64,000 nt of DNA from Strobilurus pachycystidiatus (taxonomy: Eukaryota > Basidiomycota > Agaricomycetes > Agaricales > Physalacriaceae). The notes under the pieces were generated by a model. The model saw only the letters and a list, made by a program, of their open reading frames with translations, was not told the DNA's origin and searched no databases. Both the position numbers and the translations under genes were made by a program. The first letter of the stretch is position 1. Each line of letters begins with the position of its first letter. The stretch spans positions 1 to 64,000 of the forward strand of contig JAHLMK010000014.1 of NCBI GenBank assembly GCA_019915135.1. The letters run 5' to 3'. Shown one piece after another: positions 46,821-57,931 of the stretch.

Positions 46821-47400
46821 GGCCGAACAGCTGTAACAGTTGGGATTACGGTTAAAAGAGATGAAGGATCTCGGTCTTACCAGATTCAAAATGAAGAGGC
46901 TCGATATAATCCACTTGTTCGATCGCCAGTGAGTCGTGACGGTATTGAAGCAAGCTGATTGCTGTACGTCGTGAGAAATTGAGAATGTACGCTCACTTAC
47001 CTACTTTCCTCCAACGGGCCGACGTTCCGGTCTTTGTATTGATACCGCCACCAACGACGGAACTAAAGGATACACTGAGAGCACGGCATGCGTTCTTCCC
47101 AGGATATGTCTCGAATCACTCTGGACTTGTGTGCTACAGCTCTGTGACTGTCGTGATCCCACTCAAGATCCATGTGTATTTAAATTTGAATGCGCAATAC
47201 GCAACGGAGCAACATCTTACTACTACCAAATTGTAGATCCGAAGGCGTCCCGGTAGATGCAAGTCCCGCTGCCTCGCAAACGCCATCTAATGACTCTGAA
47301 CCGGCTAGTCCTTTATACAGTAGCCAGCTGATCACAGTCACTGGCAAGACTTAAAAAGACGAGCTACGGTCGACCTCAGGTATGTAAGCGCCTCACCTCG
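46821..47400. promoter_or_regulatory. Divergent promoter region
   Basis: 580 bp between the DUF6535 gene (minus) and CoA-transferase copy 2 (plus). No strong TATA box; the sequence CTTTATACAG at about 47311 is the only candidate. Confidence 0.35.
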
Positions 47401-49305
47401 ATGTGGTCCACTCCCATCGAATCTCGGGTGGCTCTCCAAGGTCTCCTCGAAGATCCCAGACTCTGTATACCACAGGAAGTTGCGGCCTTCGTCAAGAATG
47501 TTGTTTACACCGGCGGACAATTTCCCTATCTTCGTCAGTGTCCATTTCACTCAGGTTTCATGGTTCTCATTATCAACGTAGCCGTGCCCTTCAAAATTGC
47601 AGAAGCGGTATCTGCTCTGAAAGGGCTAGAAGCTTGCTTCGCTTCCGCTATAGCGGCGCGTCGATTCGACTCATCCGTTCGTGCTGGAAATGTCGAGATT
47701 GATACGGATCATGCTGCCCTCTTCGTTCTCTCCTCATTTATTGCTACGGTCGATGGGAAACCGCCCATACGTTCCTTTCTTCCCAGAATGCGGGACTGGG
47801 ATATACACGACAGCTTCAAGTACCGATAGTAAGTTCATATCATTTGTTCTGTGTTCTTGACTTACATTGCGGGTTGACAGTCGCCAGCTGGCCACAAATA
47901 TCTATAAGACCAAGGACGGACGGTACTTCTTTATTCATGGAGGTCTAAATGCAACGCCGACGCAGGCTATGATTGGTTTGAACCCCGACCGGATAGACAT
48001 CACCGACGAAACGGAGATCAAGAACTTATACGACGAAGCTGTCAGCCACTTTGATGCAGACGAGCTTGATAGCATAGCCAATGATGTCTACCGGGAGGCT
48101 GGGGTAATATGTTATCGAGACGAAGGTACTAGTTGACATCATATCCATTCTTGTTTGATTTAGGATTGACATCGAGATAGAACTTGGGCATATTCCTCAA
48201 GCCCAAGCTATCAAAGATTGTCCAATCTACGAGCTTCGCTCTCCGTCCGCTCAGTATCCACCCTGTCCATGGCCGAAGCCTACTTCCAACAAATGTCTCT
48301 CTGGCATCAAGGTCCTTGAATTTACGCGTTCCATCGCCGCTCCCGTTGTCGGTCGCACACTCGCTGAAAATGGTGCGACCGTCCTCCGAATCACGTCTGC
48401 CAACCTTCCTGATTTTGAGTTCCTGAACGTCGATTTGTCCTGTGGTAAGCTGAACGCGTTTCTGGATCTAAAAACGGAGGAGGGCAAGAAGAAGTGTAAG
48501 GAGCTCATTCTTGACGCGGATGTGATTATCGATGGGTAAGATCTTCCTCTGAATTGTTTTCAAATATTCATGAGGATACAGGTATCGTCCCGGATGTCTC
48601 GAGCGTTTAGGATTCGGACGAGAGGCTGTTGAAGAGATGGTAGCCCATCGTGAAGCCAGAGGGATCATTTATTTTCGTCTCAATACCTATGGATTTCACG
48701 GACCATGGAGACATCGTTCTGGTTGGCAGCAGATCGCAGACTGCTTCACTGGCATTTCATGGACTTTCGGGCGGAGTCTTGGTTTAGACGAACCTGTTGA
48801 ACCCATTTTTCCAAGCGCTGACTATGGAGCTGGCGCTGTTGGATCTATTGCTGTCATGCATGCCCTATACCTCCGCTCTATCGAGGTAGGTTCCCTTTCC
48901 ATCCACAGATCTATTAATTCTGGCTGATAACTATTCTAGGGCGGTTCATACGGCGTCGATGTTGCACTGTCATACTACAACAACTGGTTGAGGTCGCTTG
49001 GACTGTATCCCGATGGGGTGTGGCATCCCCCACCGATACCGCTGCGATACAATGTGGACATCTTCACTATGCTGCGTCTCATTGTCCCTCAGATCGTCAA
49101 GAAGCGTCGGGATCTCTTTGTCAATGACGACTTCTGGCAAGAGATCGAGGCGCCGAGCTATGGAGGAACACTGCGAGCTCTAAGAGCTATTATCAAATAT
49201 ATGGGTGCGCTGGAGGTCGGCTTTGAGCTAGTCTCCCTAGTCAGCCCAAAATACCAACTTTTTTTTTTGAGAGACGGAGGGAAAAAATTTGGATATATGG
49301 TCTGA
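47401..49305 (+). CDS. CoA-transferase family III protein, copy 2, C-terminus altered by an insertion
   Basis: Exons 47401-47533, 47582-47828, 47881-48125, 48181-48535, 48582-48885 and 48940-49305 give 549 aa. Exons 2-4 have exactly the lengths of copy 1 (247, 245, 355 nt). GIKVLEFTRSIAAPVVGRTL, ENGATVLRIT, DGYRPGCLERLGFG and NADFGTGAIG's equivalent SADYGAGAVG are kept. A 580-bp element inserted after EVGFE replaces the native last 14 residues (PPTQNGEDPAQWS, encoded at 49818-49861) with about 25 residues read from the element (LVSLVSPKYQ onward) and a new stop. The catalytic core is complete, so activity could persist, but stability and the 3' UTR are changed. Confidence 0.88.
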
Positions 49306-49808
49306 TTTTGATCGCGCATAGAAAGCCGTAGGTCTCCCTTCGGGCATCTCGGTTCTGAATTAGGCAGTTGGCTCGATGGGGATGGCACTCAAACTGTGCA
49401 TTTCTGGCAGCAGGTCGTTTTCTCGATACAACAGCAAGCATCTCCCGCACGCCAAGCCTGTCAAAAACCCTCAGATATGTGCTTGGCTACTAGACAGAAC
49501 ATTTACTGTCATGGAACAACACAAAACATAGTAGGGAGCGACGAGTCGACGACCCAAACAGACCTCCCCCAAATATACAACAAGTGGTGGTAAGGCAAAT
49601 ATTGTACATGTAGAATTGTTTTGAAAGACGCCCATGCCATTTTACATTGGCTTAGATCCATCACAGGTACCAAATCGTACCACAGCACGTTCAACAGCTC
49701 AGCAAACACACAATCGTCGCGTCAGTGGGAGCAAATCCAACATCACGTGGGACGTCCGAATTGGGAAGGGAGACCTACGGTTCCGAGTTGACAATAAAAT
49801 ACAGACTA
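49229..49808 (+). mobile_element. 580-bp MITE-like element in CoA-transferase copy 2
   Basis: Starts TAGTCTCCCT and ends AATACAGACTA, giving a 6-bp terminal inverted repeat (TAGTCT). Flanked by the 9-bp direct repeat GCTTTGAGC (49220-49228 and 49809-49817). Inside, CCGTAGGTCTCCCTTC (about 49326-49341) has its exact reverse complement near 49766-49781, a 16-bp subterminal inverted repeat. No coding capacity. Distinct from the 733-bp family. The 9-bp duplication is in the range of Mutator-like elements, which is suggestive only. Confidence 0.85.
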
Positions 49809-49861
49809 GCTTTGAGCGCCCTCCGACACAAAATGGGGAAGATCCTGCTCAGTGGTCGTGA

Positions 49862-50328
49862 GGGTGTGGGTCATCTATGCTGAACCGAGGGAATAAGATT
49901 TCGCTCTACTTAGTCTCTATCTACGCCAAACGTCTATAGTCTGAGTCTCCTCTGTAACGTAGAGATTGTGAATACGAATTGGAACGTTGACATGGTTCGC
50001 CATATTCGAACGTTGGGCGGCGGCTGGTCGGGCCGCAAGTCCAATACAGCCATATACAGCTTGCCGCCGCTCTGCCTCCTACCAGCTCTCCCTCTTCGAC
50101 CACCCACATCTGCACAAGCTCACCGACACACGTACGATGGCCCAAGTTGGGATGAAGAACTTCCATTTGGGGCCTATTGGGCACCTGTCCAGCGCCAATC
50201 TTATTGTTCGCCCGATCTGCGAGCACAAAACAAGAACAAAAAAGAAACAAGAGATATAACAAATTGACAACGGACTGGCGCGCGCCGCAAATTCAGCACC
50301 TTGATATCTGACTCTCACCATCACAAAC
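49862..50328. other. Intergenic
   Basis: 467 bp between the original stop of the CoA-transferase gene and the acidic-protein gene. No supported feature. Confidence 0.35.
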
Positions 50329-52998
50329 ATGGACGAAGAGACGAATAGAACCCTTACGAAAAAGCAATTCCGCAAAGCTTTAGGAACAGCCGAGGAGGCA
50401 GTAGTCTGGGCGATTGCTGAGGTATGCCTTCATTAGTTGTTATCCTCCTTTCGAGCTAACAGTTGTAGTGGAACACTCTTCCGCGGCTGCGCTGCGTGGA
50501 CGGTACACCGGACTTGAACGAGTATGTGCGGATTCTCTTCCCGCCACAGTCCAGGCACCTACGCCCCCACGATGATCCGAAGACTATCACATTGCCCTCG
50601 CTCTTCTTCACTCCGACGGGCGAGTTGAAAAAGGGCCATGAACTCGGCCAGCAGTCCCAGCAACCGCTGAAGGGTGATCTGGAGCCCTTTCCCGATGAGC
50701 CTCCGAGCGACGCAGAATCAGAGGAGGTCGACTATGCCAGTATGAGCCTCCGAGACCGCCTGTACAGCCATCCTAAGCCCAAGGCTCCCCCTCCCGACAA
50801 AGAGTCCGACATCAACGATTCGCTGGGCCCAATACCTGACATCGACGATTCGACAACTTTCGCACAAATGAAGGAAATCATCGACAATGAGCAGGCCTTG
50901 TTGAAGCTCGAGTATGATGAGCTGCAGCAAATGATGCAGGGGCTGGCACAGAGAACGGCGGCTGTGAGTTGGGAGGTGGGGAAGAGGGTGGATGCAATGG
51001 AAGATGAGGATAGTGACGACGAAGATGATGCCGCAGGCGGAGACGAGGGCGGCGGGGACGGCGGGGATCTAAGCGGGTATGAAGGGCATGACTTCCACGG
51101 TCGTGAGAGTGACGATGCGGAGGACAATGGCGAAGATGATGAAGACAATGGAGGCGGGATGGATGAGGATGGTCGGCGGGCCGATGACGACGAGATCGAA
51201 TATGCGGACGACTCTCCTACTGGAGGTCATCAAGCCGCCGAGGCTGCCAGTGACGAGGAACTTGCACCAATGCGACAAATCGACGAAGATTATGACAATG
51301 ACCTTCATGTGGTCGAATCACCAGCTCAACCTGCTCAAGTGAGCAGTGCTCTTGATCCTATGTCTACCTATGCCCATATAGCTGAAGAGGACGACAACAT
51401 TGACGATCTTTACGCCGATTCTCCTCCTGCCATTGGACCCAGGCCGGGAAGCGTCAACATCCTTTCATCTGACCCCGATGAGCATGTCGACGATGTTGCG
51501 GATGGCAATGACGAGGACAACCAAGGTGGGAGGGTTAGGGATGCCGCGCTGGACGAGGGCAACGAGATCGAATATGTGGACGCCTCCCCGACTCATGTTG
51601 CTGCTGCTCGTGACCAGACGGCTGTCACTGAGGAGGAACTTGCACCACTGCAGCAAATCGACGAGGGTCTCGATGATGATGTGGGCAACTCTTCATCTCA
51701 ACTCATTGCAGTGAACGGCAGCCTCAGTCACATTCCTGCGCATGTCGATGATGTTGAGGACGATGGTGATCTTCAAGCGGATGGTTTCCCAGTAGTAGAC
51801 ACCCCCAGCGGCGTTTCACTTGGCCCCGAAGAGCAACCAGAACTCAACAAAGTGGCAGAGAAGATCACTCTGAATCGGATGGCGTATGTTTCGTGGTTCA
51901 TCCATCGAATATTAATTGACCGATTACTCTCAAAGATTTTTCCCGTCCTCGCAGAAAAGAACCTATGAAGGTCTGGACGACGAGGAGCGCTATTTGAAAA
52001 GGCTTCGACCTTCGCCTTCTCCGCCTGTGGCAGGTCCCTCAAACATCAATAGTGAACAACTAACTCGCAAGCGCCCTCGGGAGGAAGATGATGATGACGA
52101 GGAGGCCGATCGTGGCAGGACTAAGCGTCCATGGCTCCTGCAACGGACGATCAATCGGTTGTCTTCCTCGGTGTCTTCTTCCACTGCTGCTCTCTTCGGG
52201 CTGTGGCGCGGCCCCAGCGATAGCGAGGTCATGACGTCTGGATATAACGAGGTTGCTTCCTCTGTGTCTGCGCCAGCGTATTCTCCATCTGTTGCCTCCA
52301 CCTTGCCACATCATAGCGCATCGGTGGGCGGGTTCACTGCGCCTATTGCTGCGCCTGTACCTAGGTATCCATCACCGCCGCTGCGCACCACCATTCATCC
52401 ACCCTTGCTGCTCTATTGGTGGCCTTCTTTCTTGACTGGGGCCGGTGCATATCCATTCTTTCCTCCTGAGGCATTCGAGCCTGAGCAACGTGACTCTTAC
52501 GGTAAACTCTTCCGTGCAGCCACCCCGATCCCTCTAGCCTCACGGCATGCTCTCGCTCATCCATGCCTGCACCCACCCCTTCCTGAAGGCCAACCGTGGA
52601 TTCCACCCAAGTATACGATCCGCAACAAATGGATATATCACCAGGTTGGGATCATGGCTGCAGAATTAGCCAGGAAGACGCCCTTTAGGAGAATTGATGA
52701 CGACCCTCGTATTCCTCCCATCCAGTCGTCAAACAAGCATTATGGGAAGCAGTATTACTGTCCAGTGCCGCTGGAAATGCGTCGTATCAAGGGCTTTGCG
52801 GATCCTCGGTACGAGCGTTCTCCTAGCCATCCAACGACACCAGAATCCAGTTCTGCGTCGCACTCGCCGTCGCCGTCACCACCGCCGACCGCCACTGTGG
52901 ACACAACTGCTTGGCTTGACGAAGTGAAGGCATACTCACCTGATGCTCCCATGTTTCAGGAGGAGAAAAATTTTCCTGTGCGTCGGCGGCGGTTCTGA
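50329..52998 (+). CDS. Large acidic, disordered protein of unknown function
   Basis: Exons 50329-50421, 50469-51883 and 51936-52998 give 856 aa. The first about 100 residues are ordered (KKQFRKALGTAEEAVVWAI, NEYVRILFPP). Residues about 180-470 are extremely Asp/Glu-rich and contain an internal repeat: EIEYADDSPT ... EELAPMRQIDE and EIEYVDASPT ... EELAPLQQIDE, some 120 residues apart. After the second intron there is a basic patch (TRKRPREE, GRTKRPWLL) that could be a nuclear localisation signal, then a Pro-rich C-terminus with WIPPKYTIRNKWIY. No family recognised. Acidic tract plus basic patch is common in chromatin and nucleolar proteins; that is inference. Confidence 0.75.
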
Positions 52999-53498
52999 CG
53001 GCAAAGTGTTCCTCATTCTGTAACTTATAATATATGACTACTGTAGTGTCCAAGATTATAAAGGTACAGTGAATCAGTGTAGTGTCTGATCGTATCAACC
53101 GATTTTCTGACGTTCCGCGCGCGCCAATACTGCAGTCTTTGGAGCTCAATATTCTCATCTGAGAGTTCTTAACCGTAAGTATGAGCAGAGCACTGGCAAA
53201 ATATGATATTAGGCGAGCCCTGTGATACAGCGAACTGTCTTCGCTACTACATAACCTTTCGCAAGCCTATTCCAAAGTGGTTACAGAAACCGTTCATCGT
53301 TCATGACCTTATTTTTGAGAATGTATGACAACCTGATAGTGATACCATGTGGCGTGAGATGTTGCTGTATCGTGTTGTATGGACTTTACAGAACGCGCCA
53401 CTTTACCGTGATTGGAGATAATCCGTGAATAATCAATATCCATGAGCCGTCGTGTTGGTGAGTAGTAGTACAGCTTGAAAGAGTCTCCCCACTTCTCT
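52999..53498. other. Convergent 3' region
   Basis: 500 bp between convergent genes, AT-richer than the surrounding coding sequence. No supported gene. Confidence 0.4.
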
Positions 53499-55306
53499 CT
53501 AGATCCACAAGTTGTGTACGCGACTGTTCGGGACGAGAGTCCATAGGAGCATCATAAACACCATCATTGCTACAAGTCTGAACACGAGGTTAGTCGATAT
53601 CGACCGGTTAACGGAAGAGAGTTCACGAACAATGGCTGTAGACTAGATATGCCTACTGTGTTTGCCAGCGCGCCGGTGATGAACGGGAACAATGCGCTGC
53701 CAGCCTGCCCAAATCCTGCTATCCAGCCAATGGACCCGATGAGAGTCCAAGGCGGCAAGATGCGACTGGTGTGGTTCATGACTATAGGATACATAGGTCC
53801 AAGTAGGGCGCCGATAATCGATATGGCGACGCCATCTCCTATGAGGGATGGTACATACCAGACGACGAACTCCAGCCTAAAGCATCCGATGATTCCGGGG
53901 CATCTTGCTTTGGGTGCGGGAAACTCACCCGATTGCGATGATGGTGTATAGGAACAGGATTCTTCGCTCTCCCATCTTTCAGAAGGCTCAGCTGACGAAA
54001 CGCTTGGCGAGGTCTGTTTACCTTCTTGTTAGCCCATATCAAAGCAGCTCGACCAACGGTGAGACCTTCAAGGACCGTAGGACCTCCGAGAGATAGAGCA
54101 AAGAAGGTATAACTTACCACCAAAGAACCCAGACGAGATGTATCCAGAAGACTGTCCGCCATGCCGCTTTTGGATAATGTAGGTCACCATCCATCCTACG
54201 TGTCCAATGTGAGCTTTGGCCTCTCGAGTCGTCTTCCTTTCTTACCGCCAATCGTAACTTCGACACCAACATACACCAAGATGAACACCGCGAGAAGATG
54301 GATGGTCTTGTGGCCAAGGATCTTCCTGAACTCGCTATGTTCACTCGTCCCCTTCTCTCCCTCTTGCTGACCAATTTCTGCCAAGCATTCTGACAATGGA
54401 CCGTCAACGGCATGTATCAATATCGAGAAGCTTCAATACGTACGGTCTTGAGTTTTCAGCCTGAACACAGCCGCCAAGAATATGACATTTACGAGAGCAA
54501 TCCCAAGCGATATGAGATAGTGAAACGACCATCGATTCATATACGCAAATTGCGTAGCAGATAGTGGAGAACACAAGGCGCCAACACCTTTTGCGACGTA
54601 GGCATCAATACACACCGATATGAACACGTACCATAAACGGCATGCAGCAAGCTCATCTTAGCCTCCGAATTGTTCTCCAGACCGGCCACGTATCCGTTGG
54701 ATTGCGCATCCTACCCGTCGCACAGCCAATCAATCATTGGAAGTTGGACCCGGGCTCAGGTCCTTACTGACCTGAAGAGCCATTCCCACACCGTTGATCG
54801 TGTACGCAATGACGAATGCAGGAAACGGAGGACTCCGACACCCGCTTGAATAGCGTACGCGACCACCTGGCAGACCGCTCCTAGAACAAGTATCTTCCCA
54901 AAGCCAAGCTTCGGAGACAGTGGGATGTTGATGATCGCGCCAGATATGAATCCCTATCGATCCATGTAAGTTTGATTTTACGAGTAGATGAGAGATAAGC
55001 AGACGGTACGTACCACACAAGCGAGCACAAAGATGAGAGACACGACAGTGTAGTTGACCTACAAGAGTGAGTGTACGGCTGCCACACTGGCGTAGACGCA
55101 CTGACATTATACACGGTCTCCATCCTTGGTAACATCGGCCCAGCAGATGCGTCATTCCACCCAGCCATGAACATGCTCCAGTTCAGAGCAGCCAACTGCA
55201 CGTACTCGCGCCGTGTCTTGCTACCTTTCCTGTCCAAGTCTCCTGCCAGAGTTTCGTGATACTGATCCATGATCTCAGACTTCGTGTTATCTATGGCGGT
55301 GGCCAT
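53499..55306 (-). pseudogene. MFS transporter, copy 1, frameshifted
   Basis: Tandem duplicate of 55735-57542 with the same exon order and splice sites, start at 55306 (MATAIDNTKSEI) and stop at 53499-53501. In the third exon, near 54833-54838, six bases stand where copy 2 has one. The net +5 bp shifts the frame after YAIQAG. Downstream exons (SPLSATQFAY, YVGVEVTIGG, SLIGDGVAISIIG, WIAGFGQAGSALFPFITG) remain well conserved, so the lesion is recent or the gene is rescued by a splice I cannot see. Product, if intact, would be a 12-span permease. Confidence 0.75.
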
Positions 55307-55734
55307 TGTTATGGAGGCGATGTGTAAGGAAACAGTGTCCTCATCCGACACATAGACCTCAAGTGCTTATATGGCCGAAACCTTCTCGGAGGCGCTAAGT
55401 GTGAACTCATACTAACGTTTGTGGCACGCAGAAGACGTCGGGTCCAGATGACACGTATGAATGGGAGAAAGACGATGTGAGGAAAGCTAAGTTTCAACCA
55501 CGCGCTGATGAAGATGGGAAGAACCTCGGAAAATATGACTCCTGCTCATGGATGTGCTCATTGCTCAGCCCAGCGCTCAGAAGGCGCTCAACGTTCGATG
55601 GCAGGCAGTCTTCAGGTCCTCCAACGCCCCATCCAGATTCACTTTCTTCTTCAACTGATCTGGATGAGCCATCAGCAGATAACAGAACGAAGTAACTATG
55701 CAAAGCCTCCCCGCCAGACTTCCCTCTACATCCG

Positions 55735-57542
55735 CTAGACTTGAACGCGACTGTTCGGGACGAGAGCCCATAGGAACATCATAAAAACCATCATTGCTAC
55801 AAGTCTGAACACGAGGTTAGCCGATTCACAGCCCAACAGAGAATGAATCACGAACAACGGCTGTAGACTAGATATGCCTACTTTGTTCGCCAGCGCGCCG
55901 GTTATGAACGGGAACAACGCGCTGCCAGCCTGCCCGAAACCTGCTATCCAGCCAATGGATCCGGTGAGAGTCCAGGGCGGCAAGATGCGACCAGTGTGGT
56001 TCATGACTATAGGATACATGGGTCCAAGTAGGACGCCAATGATTGATATGGCGACGCCATTTCCGACGAGCGATGGTACAAACCAAACGACGAACTCCAG
56101 TCTAAGGCATTTGATGACTTTGGGGAATCTTGGCATGGGTGCGGAAAACTCACCCGATTGCGATGATGGTGTAAAGGAACAGAACTCTTCGCTCTCCAAT
56201 CTTTCAGGAGGGGTCAGCTAACGAGACGCTTCGCGAGGTCTCTTTACCTTCTTGTTGACCCATATTAAAGCAACTCGACCCACGGTGAGACCTTCAAGAT
56301 CCTTAGGACCTCCGAGAGATAAAGCGAAGAAGGCATAACTTACCACCAAAGAACCCAGACGAGATGTATCCAGAAGACTGTCCGCCATGCCGCTTTGTGA
56401 TGATGTAGGTCACCATCCATCCTACGTGTCCAATGTGAGCTTTGGCGCCTCGAATCGTCTTCCTTGCTTACCGCCAATCGTAACTTCGACACCGACATAC
56501 ACCAAGATGAACACCGCGAGAAGATGAACGGTCTTGTGGCCAAGGATCTTCCGGAACTCGCCATGTTCACTCGTGCCCTTCTCTCCCTCTTCTTGACCGA
56601 TTTGTGCCAAGCATTCTGTCAATGGACCGTCAATGGCATGTAGCAATATCGAGAATTTTCAATACGTACGGTCTTGAGTTTTTAGCCTGAACACAGCCGC
56701 CAGGAAGATGACATTTACGAGAGCAATCCCAAGCGATATGAGATAGTGAAACGACCATCGATCCATATAAGCAAATTGCGTAGCAGATAGTGGAGAACAC
56801 AAGGCGCCGACACCTATTGCGACGTAGGCATCATCGTTGCTTATTGGTACGAGAACACGTACCATAAGCGGCATGCAGCAAACCCATCTTAGTCTCTGAA
56901 TTGTTCTCCAGACTCGCCACATATCCGTTAGATTGCGCATCCTACCCGTCGCACAATCAATATTTGATGCTCAGGCTGTGCCGGGCTCAAGAACGCACTT
57001 ACCTGGAGAGCCATGCCCACGCCGTTGATCGTGTACGCAATGACGAATGCAGGAAACGGAGGAGCACCCGCTTGAATAGCGTACGCGACCACCTGGCAGA
57101 CCGCTCCCAGGACGAGCATCTTCCCAAAGCCAAGCTTCGGCGACAGTGGGATATTGATGATCGCGCCAGATATGAATCCCTATCGACCCATGTAAGTTTA
57201 AATGAGAGAGAAGCAGACAGTACCCACCACGCAGGCGAGCACAAAGATAAGAGACACAACAGTGTAATTGACCTGAACGAGTGAGTATACAATCGCCACA
57301 CCAGTGCTGGATGCACTTACATTGTACACGGTCTCCATCCTCGGTAACATCGGCCCAGCAGACCCATCATTCCACCCAGCCATGAACATACACCAGTACA
57401 GAGCAGCCAACTGCACGTACTCGCGCCGTGTAGTGCTATCTTTCCCGTCCAAAGGTCCTGCCAGAGTTTCGCGATCCTGATCCACAATCTCAGACTTCAT
57501 GTTTCCCGACTCCGGCTCTTTCTCTTCCATGACTGTAGACAT
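55735..57542 (-). CDS. MFS transporter, copy 2
   Basis: Eleven exons (57321-57542, 57228-57272, 57003-57179, 56863-56941, 56670-56813, 56472-56615, 56344-56421, 56248-56291, 56154-56200, 55856-56128, 55735-55804) give 440 aa with all phases consistent. Starts MSTVMEEKEPES with a cytosolic tail, then REYVQLAALYWCMFMAGWND, typical of the fungal general-substrate/FucP-like MFS group. About 11-12 hydrophobic segments, including LGFGKMLVLGAVCQVVAYAI and VGNGVAISIIGVLLGPMYPI and GSIGWIAGFGQAGSALFPF. Substrate unknown (sugar or metabolite). The duplicated block includes about 350 bp of upstream sequence shared with copy 1. Confidence 0.9.
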
Positions 57543-57931
57543 TGTTATGAGGGCGAGGCGTACTAGGGAAAGATCAATTCAATCGTTGCACGCATAGAGC
57601 TCAAGTGCTTTAAATGGCTGAAAGATTCACAGGGTAGCAAGATGCCACGTCCTTGGCATTCACAATATCGGCTCCGAATGACACGTATGAATGTCAACGA
57701 ACCACGAGCAGCAGGAAAGAGACGATGTGGGGAAAGCCAATTTCCGACCTCGCGCCTGTGACATTATAAAGATCGGAGTAACCTCGGATAATATGACTCG
57801 GGTACCTCCAGGCCGAGCTCCAGTTCTCCTCCCTTCCTCAACTGCTCTAAACGAACAATTCACAGATAACAAAACGAAGTATTTATGCATGTCCTAAATA
57901 TAAGAAATTTCAACCTCAAAAGCTCCTCCGT
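57543..57931. other. Intergenic upstream of MFS copy 2
   Basis: 389 bp, partly duplicated (about 57660-57890 resembles about 55494-55703 upstream of copy 1). Contains the MFS promoter and the 3' end of SEC24. Confidence 0.45.

Noticed and set aside
5406..57542. A secondary-metabolite gene cluster (P450, two FMOs, two FAD oxidases, acetyltransferases, CoA-transferases, MFS pair)
   Set aside because: No polyketide, peptide or terpene synthase in the window, and housekeeping genes are interspersed; the genes could equally be independent.
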